Below are positions 59,395 through 64,000 of a stretch of DNA of 64,000 nt, piece by piece. Origin of the DNA: Gossypium raimondii. Its lineage: Eukaryota; Streptophyta; Magnoliopsida; Malvales; Malvaceae. A program made the translations under genes and the position numbers. Under the pieces are notes generated by a model. It was not told the DNA's origin and made no database searches. It was given only the letters and a program-made list of their open reading frames with translations. The DNA lies in assembly GCF_025698545.1 (NCBI RefSeq), contig NC_068566.1, positions 7,671,362 through 7,735,361 on the forward strand. Reading direction: 5' to 3'. The stretch's first letter is position 1. Each line of letters opens with the position of its first letter.

Positions 59395-59761
59395 TTCGAT
59401 ATCTGCAGTTTCTCACAAAAAATTCAATCATCGCCTTAACAATTAACGAAAATGAATTTTGTACCATTTTGTTATTTTTTTAATAATTACTTATATTTTT
59501 ACACATATGAACAAATATATAACAACATAATTTGGGATACACTAATGTAAGTCGATCGTTTATTATTTCAAAACCATCTCATTTATTTATTTTTTCCATT
59601 TTTTATCCCAAAAACAAAATTTTTATTACGTAAGAGATATTCAACATATGTAAAATGTAGTTCTTTTACCACAATAATCCAAAAAAATTAAATACCAAAA
59701 TGGATAACCGTAAATATTTGAAGCAACGAATCCATTTCGGTATTTATTTTTATAGCAAACG
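59395..59761. other. Right end of MULE B (probable)
   Basis: Non-coding and AT-rich. A stretch at 59690-59755 resembles the left end of MULE B when inverted. No clear terminal repeat boundary. Confidence 0.35.
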
Positions 59762-60387
59762 TGTAATGACCCAAAATTCACGGGTATCGGAAAAGTTGAA
59801 TATCGAGCCTCCGTCTTAGTGAAATGGGTTCGTAAATAATTATTAGAAATATTTATGAGACTAGTGGTGTGCCTAAGTAGGTTCTAATAAGGTGAAATTA
59901 GCTTAATTAAGAACAATTAGGAAAAAGGACTAAAGTGAATAAAGGGTAAAAGTTGAATTGTAGATTAAAAGAAAATAAAAGGACCAAAATGGAAAATAAG
60001 CCATTTAGCATAAGTTGAGGCGGCAAACAAAACAAAAATCTAAAATTTTTGTTTGTTTAATTAATATAAATAAATAAATTAGTTATAAATTTAATTATGT
60101 TAAATTATAATAATTGTATTATAATTAATAAAATAAGGACAAGTGTATGGTGATGATAAAACACATGTGTAATAAATATATGTCAACATTTGTAGTATAA
60201 TTATTTATTTACTTATATTTTAAACTAAAGATATTTATTATTAAATTAATTTATTATAAATATCGAATTGGATTAAATTAAAACCAAGTGTATGGTGATA
60301 AAATATACAAATGTAATAATAGTATTTGTACATTTGTAATATATTTATTTAATTACTTTTAAGTAAATAGATATTTATTATATTTTA

Positions 60388-60466
<79 letters not shown>

Positions 60467-60468
60467 AA

Positions 60469-60504
<36 letters not shown>

Positions 60505-61800
60505 AAAGTAAAATAAAAAAAGAAATAAACAAAACAAAGAAGAAAAGAAAAAGAGAGCAATTCGAAACAGCGGAAAGGAAAGAAGAAAAGAAAAAAGAAG
60601 CGGAAATAAGGTTTTGAAGCTTAAAAGCTTTAATTGGTAAGCCAATTAAATCCTTTTTACTTAATTTTAATGTTTTAGAAGCTTTGGAACAAAGTTTTGT
60701 TGAAATCAAGTTAAAGTTTTGGAAACTTTTAGGTTTTTGAATATAGTTCATGTTGAACAAATTGATGAATTAGGGTTTAATTAATAGAAATTTTAGCTAG
60801 AATTGATTAAAGGATTAAATTGTAAAGTAAGCTATAATTTTTGCATAGTAGGGACTAAATTTCAAGAATTTCAAAATTAGGTATTTATGATGAAATTTAG
60901 ATAGTTATGTCTAAGTTTGGTTGAAATTTGAGTAGAAATAAAGCATGAATTAAGATAGGAAAGTAAGTGAATTTAATTAGGACCAAATTGAATTTACAAG
61001 AGAAATTGAATAGAAATTGAATAGGAAAATTTAAATATTAGACATAAATTAATATTGTATTAATGATTAATTTAAATTATCCTAATTTTTCGTAGCTAAT
61101 ATCGCACCTGAGGCATCCACGAAGAAAGGAAAAGAAAAAATGGACGAGGAGTAGACACGAGAATCACGGTTTGTATTACCATAATTCAAATCTATTTATT
61201 ATTAATTGTTATATTTTAATTAAAATGCATGGTAAGTAAAATTAGGTAAGCAATTGAAATGATAATATTGATTTGAATGAAATTGATTCAAAAATGTTTA
61301 TGGCTATTGAAGTTGAATGAGAACAAATTGGAAATTAAAAATGATTTGAATTGAATCAAATTGAATTGAATGAAGAAAATATGTAAGTATTTGAAATGTG
61401 TATTGATTGAAAAATAATTAGTGATTTGAATTTGATCAGAAAATGAATTAAAAGTATGAATTGAATAAAAGTGAATTAAATTATGATTATGTGTGAATAT
61501 GTCAATTGTATATTGATTGAAAAGTGGTTTGAATTGAATCGAAGTATGATTATATGTGAATATCTGAAATATGTATTGGTATTGAATTGTGTATTGATTA
61601 GAAAGTGGAAAGTGAATTTGAACTGAATTGTGATTGAATAGAAAGTGAATTTGAAATAGAAAAATGATTTGAATACCTTATTAACTAGCTGGCCTGAGTC
61701 GGATATAGTTGGCATGCCATAGGATTGGAAGTGTTCAGGGATACTTCGACCTTGAGTCGATGCGACACTGGGTGTCATGCTGATACTTCAGATAGATTCG
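59762..61800 (+). repeat. Gypsy LTR fragment with compound microsatellite
   Basis: It opens TGTAATGACCCAAAATTC, a start typical of chromovirus LTRs, and continues with the 'aattaggaaaaaggactaaa' and 'taattttagtttgattaaaggatta' styles of LTR wording to 'cctgagtcggatatagttggcatgcc' near 61693. No TG...CA right edge, and no internal genes follow; it is cut near 61800. The poly-Asn frame at 60359-60760 is produced by its microsatellites. Confidence 0.55.
60387..60500. repeat. Compound TTA / TTG / TA microsatellite
   Basis: About 13 ATT units, then about 14 GTT units, then about 15 TA units in immediate succession. Confidence 0.95.
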
Positions 61801-61980
61801 ATGAGGTAGGGGTGAGCAAAACTCGATTCGATTCGAAAAAATCGAAAAAAATTCAAATTTCGAGTTAAACAAATCGAGTTAATCAAGTTAATCGAATCAA
61901 TTCGATTTTTTTTCGAATTTCGAGTTTGAGTCGAGTTGAATTTTTGAATTCGAATAATTCGAACATAAACCATATTTCTT
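61801..61980. repeat. Inverted-repeat, TTCGA-rich MITE-like fragment
   Basis: Begins 'taggggtgagcaaaactcgattcg', the style of hAT-type MITE ends, followed by self-complementary CGAATTCGA / TCGATTCGA motifs. The opposite end was not found. Confidence 0.45.
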
Positions 61981-62029
61981 TAATTTTAAAATATATTTTT
62001 TATTTTTAAAATACACTGCATTTAAAACA

Positions 62030-62520
62030 AAAGTCACTTCTAAAATCCCTAAGCAGCCCGTGCCCTCTTCCTCTTCCCTTTTTTTCCCAATCCACCTCCA
62101 CCGATCCACCTTCGGTCCTCCACGCGGCTCCACCCAATTCCAGAATCAGAGGTTAGAGCAGTGCTTCTACCATTCTACGTCTTCTACCTTTGAATTTCAA
62201 AGGTATGTTAACTTTTATTCCTTTCCTTACACTGTATTTCTTTATACTGTAGTTCTTCCTCCTTACATTGATCCATCAATTTTCTTCATCTCATCTTCCA
62301 ATCTTTGAAGATAATCCGTAATTTTCGAAACTTCTTTCAGAAACTCAGATATAGTTTTCGGTACATAAACCAAACTCAAATCCAAGCTTTGAGGACCAAA
62401 TCCAAACTCAAATCGTCGATAACCAAACTCCTTTCTTCTGCTCTACCAGGCGTTTCATTTATTTATTTTTTCAATTTTATTTTTAGGGTTTGGACATACA
62501 TGGCCGAATCTATATAACCG
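62030..62520 (+). other. Possible 5' leader and first intron of a host gene
   Basis: CT-rich, leader-like sequence at 62050-62165 (long pyrimidine runs, less AT than neighbours) with a possible GT donor at 62152. A second less AT-rich patch lies at 62330-62460. No start codon could be assigned. It is proposed as the beginning of the gene whose exon is at 63210. Confidence 0.3.
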
Positions 62521-63209
62521 AACAAGGGATTAACGGACAGGTACTTTGTCAGTCGCCCCTTGCATTTTTTATTAATTAATAATTGAACAAATAGTTACAT
62601 TCCATTATTCAAGGCGATTTGAGAATTGTCATTACTGTCATATTCTACCACTCCATAATTTGGTGATGAATCGACATTGTTTTTCTACTCATTTGATTTT
62701 TCATGCTCGACTAAACAAAAGGGTGTTTTTTATCCCTTTTTTTTGCTAACGAAAATGAAATATTAGGTTGCAAATGCTAGTGCTCGCTTCATTTTTGACC
62801 TTGTACAGTTATTTTCAAATTTAAACTACAGAAAATTTAGTAATTGAAAATGCATATAGTTCTCATATGCTTTTCCATGTATGTACGACATATTTTTCCT
62901 ATCTTCATTCAAGACTCTCTTGGTGCTTAGTTCCTTCCAAAGATATTGATTAATTGTAGAAGATAGTATAGTTTGGTCTTTTTGTTCTCTTCTTTCCCTT
63001 CCGTTCCTCCTTTCCTTTTAAAGTACTCAAGTCGTATGTTGTTTGGAAAAACAAGGCGAGTATTTCTTGAATGCAAGTAAATGATTGATATTGATGGCGG
63101 TGCTAGAAAGTTGCATAGCTTGGTTTGCGAGTGCATAATGCCTATCGATTCCTTGGAGGAGTAGTTCATGTTTTGCCACTAATAATTTCTTCTGCCCCTT
63201 CATTTTGCA
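62521..63209. other. Probable intron sequence
   Basis: Unique-looking, T-rich sequence on the plus strand with no repeat or coding signal seen. It ends with a pyrimidine-rich TTTTGCAG acceptor at 63202-63209. Confidence 0.35.
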
Positions 63210-63360
63210 GTATAGTGGGCCCTCAAAACATTCTTTTGCATATGTTGAATGGTTAAAAGAAGATGATGATTTTCGATATACTAGTTCGACATCTCCTGCG
63301 TTTAACGGGCATGCCTTTCCCAAACCAAGTCTGCGATATAAGCCTTCACTTGTACAAGTT
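63210..63360 (+). CDS. Putative exon of unidentified host gene
   Basis: Directly after a TTTTGCAG acceptor, an open frame reads YSGPSKHSFAYVEWLKEDDDF, then FNGHAFPKPSLRYKPSL, with a possible GT donor near 63354. The composition is protein-like (acidic patch, aromatic residues) and unlike the transposons. No family is recognised. Flanking exons were not found; the gene would continue to the right beyond 64000 or has widely spaced exons. Start and end are splice guesses. Confidence 0.45.
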
Positions 63361-64000
63361 GTTTATGTGTCTCGCTGTCTGTCCTTGCATATTTGTTTAA
63401 TTGTATCCAAATTTGATTTATTCCTTTTCTCTTTTGCTACTTTTTGGTCTTCATAATTGTATTGTGTTCTTTTTTTGTGATGCAAGATATCGATTTGCCT
63501 TTAGCTAATTACTCTTGTAAAAGGCTTACATATTAGTTGTAACTGTTTAACGTTGAATTTCTTGATGGAATGTTTAACTGTTTTAATTTCAATACTATTA
63601 CACTCCCACCGGTATTTAAATCCTAATGGAAGAAGCATATTAATTGTAACTTCCTAATTCATAAAATAGCTACCTTTAATGTAACCTTAGCATGCATGCT
63701 GTTGATATGTTTCATAAAGGATTCAACAAACTTAGAAAGATGAAATTAGGTGGAAATAACAGGATGAAAGGTACAAGATTCAAAGCTAAAAACACCCTCA
63801 CCTTGTGTCTCCAACATGTAGGTGAACCTTATTTCAAGTAAATAAAGGAGCACTATAATTTTTAGAACTTGGGACTTCAACTTGGAGGTTTTGGATTCAG
63901 ATCTTGTAAAGGGAGGCTAGGTATATGGAATGTGAAAGAGCCATATTTTTCTATGATTCAAGTCGATTGGCTTCCTAACATACTTGAAAGGATAAAATGT
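63361..64000. other. Unassigned right end of the window
   Basis: Likely intron or intergenic. A short duplicated style of T-rich plant intron is seen; no repeat, exon or RNA gene is recognised. Confidence 0.35.

Larger units (their letters stand above)
43310..59760. mobile_element. MULE B: older MULE of the same design, split by gypsy B
   Basis: Left part 43310-48453 and right part 59287-59760, interrupted by gypsy B. It holds a decayed MuDR-type transposase (plus, 43733-46463) and a convergent PMD pseudogene (minus) whose first exon lies beyond the gypsy insert (59341-59394). Possible but weak inverted ends: left 'aaaattaaatacttaaatgg' near 43330 and minus strand 'aaaaataaataccgaaatgg' near 59750. 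No target duplication was found, partly because an LTR abuts the right end. The transposase N-terminus parallels that of MULE A, but divergence is large, so it is a separate family member. Confidence 0.7.

Noticed and set aside
60359..60760. 133-aa minus frame with a long Asn run
   Set aside because: The Asn run is the reverse reading of the TTA/TTG microsatellites; the remainder has no protein character.

Overview
This is plant nuclear DNA from a repeat-rich region. It has AT-rich intergenic sequence, nested LTR retrotransposons primed by tRNA-Asp, Mutator-like (MULE) elements, intron-containing transposon genes and one SRC2-type C2-domain gene. LTR phrases such as repeated ACACGGGTGTGT / CCGTGTGTGACACACG blocks and TGTAACACCC / GGGTGTTACA ends recall cotton (Gossypium). 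That assignment is an inference from memory, not a search.

Layout. 1-935: capsid/gag-like remnant of an endogenous pararetrovirus-type element (minus). 936-10288: gypsy element A (minus, Athila-like), with a complete right 5' LTR and a left 3' LTR cut to about 110 bp. 10289-12895: 3' tail and LTR of another gypsy element (plus). 12985-13621: copia RT fragment, interrupted by gypsy element C (13622 to about 21380, plus; 5' LTR, decayed gag-pol, no 3' LTR). 21830-27415: LTR pieces and a chromovirus-type integrase remnant with a full 2.65 kb LTR. 27416-29800: copia pol and LTR remnant, with a solo LTR inside it flanked by TATTT duplications. 30056-31812: two nested non-autonomous inverted-repeat elements. 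32161-33096: the only apparently intact host gene, a C2-domain/proline-rich protein. 33750-41298: complete MULE (MULE A) with terminal inverted repeats and a 9-bp target duplication. 42340-43290: copia remnant (minus). From about 43310: an older MULE of the same design (MULE B), split by gypsy element B (48454-59286, both LTRs, ATTAC target duplication). 59762-61800: gypsy LTR fragment. 61800-64000: MITE-like sequence, then what looks like the first part of a host gene (5' leader and at least one exon).

The most interesting structure is the MULE pair. Each carries a MuDR-type transposase on the plus strand and, convergent with it on the minus strand, a plant mobile domain (PMD, MAIN/MAIL-like) gene with introns. 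In MULE A a telomere-like TTAGGG-rich array and a 71-bp tandem repeat fill the gap between the two genes. Both genes in MULE A are nearly complete but broken by a few nonsense codons and single-base shifts. MULE B is more decayed, and gypsy element B sits in the first intron of its PMD gene. PMD domains are already known from both transposons and host genes, so the domain association is not new. The two-gene convergent cargo with the array between the genes is what merits follow-up.

No RNA gene, CRISPR array, operon or origin was seen. Nearly all pol genes are pseudogenes, many with C-to-T or G-to-A type stop codons.
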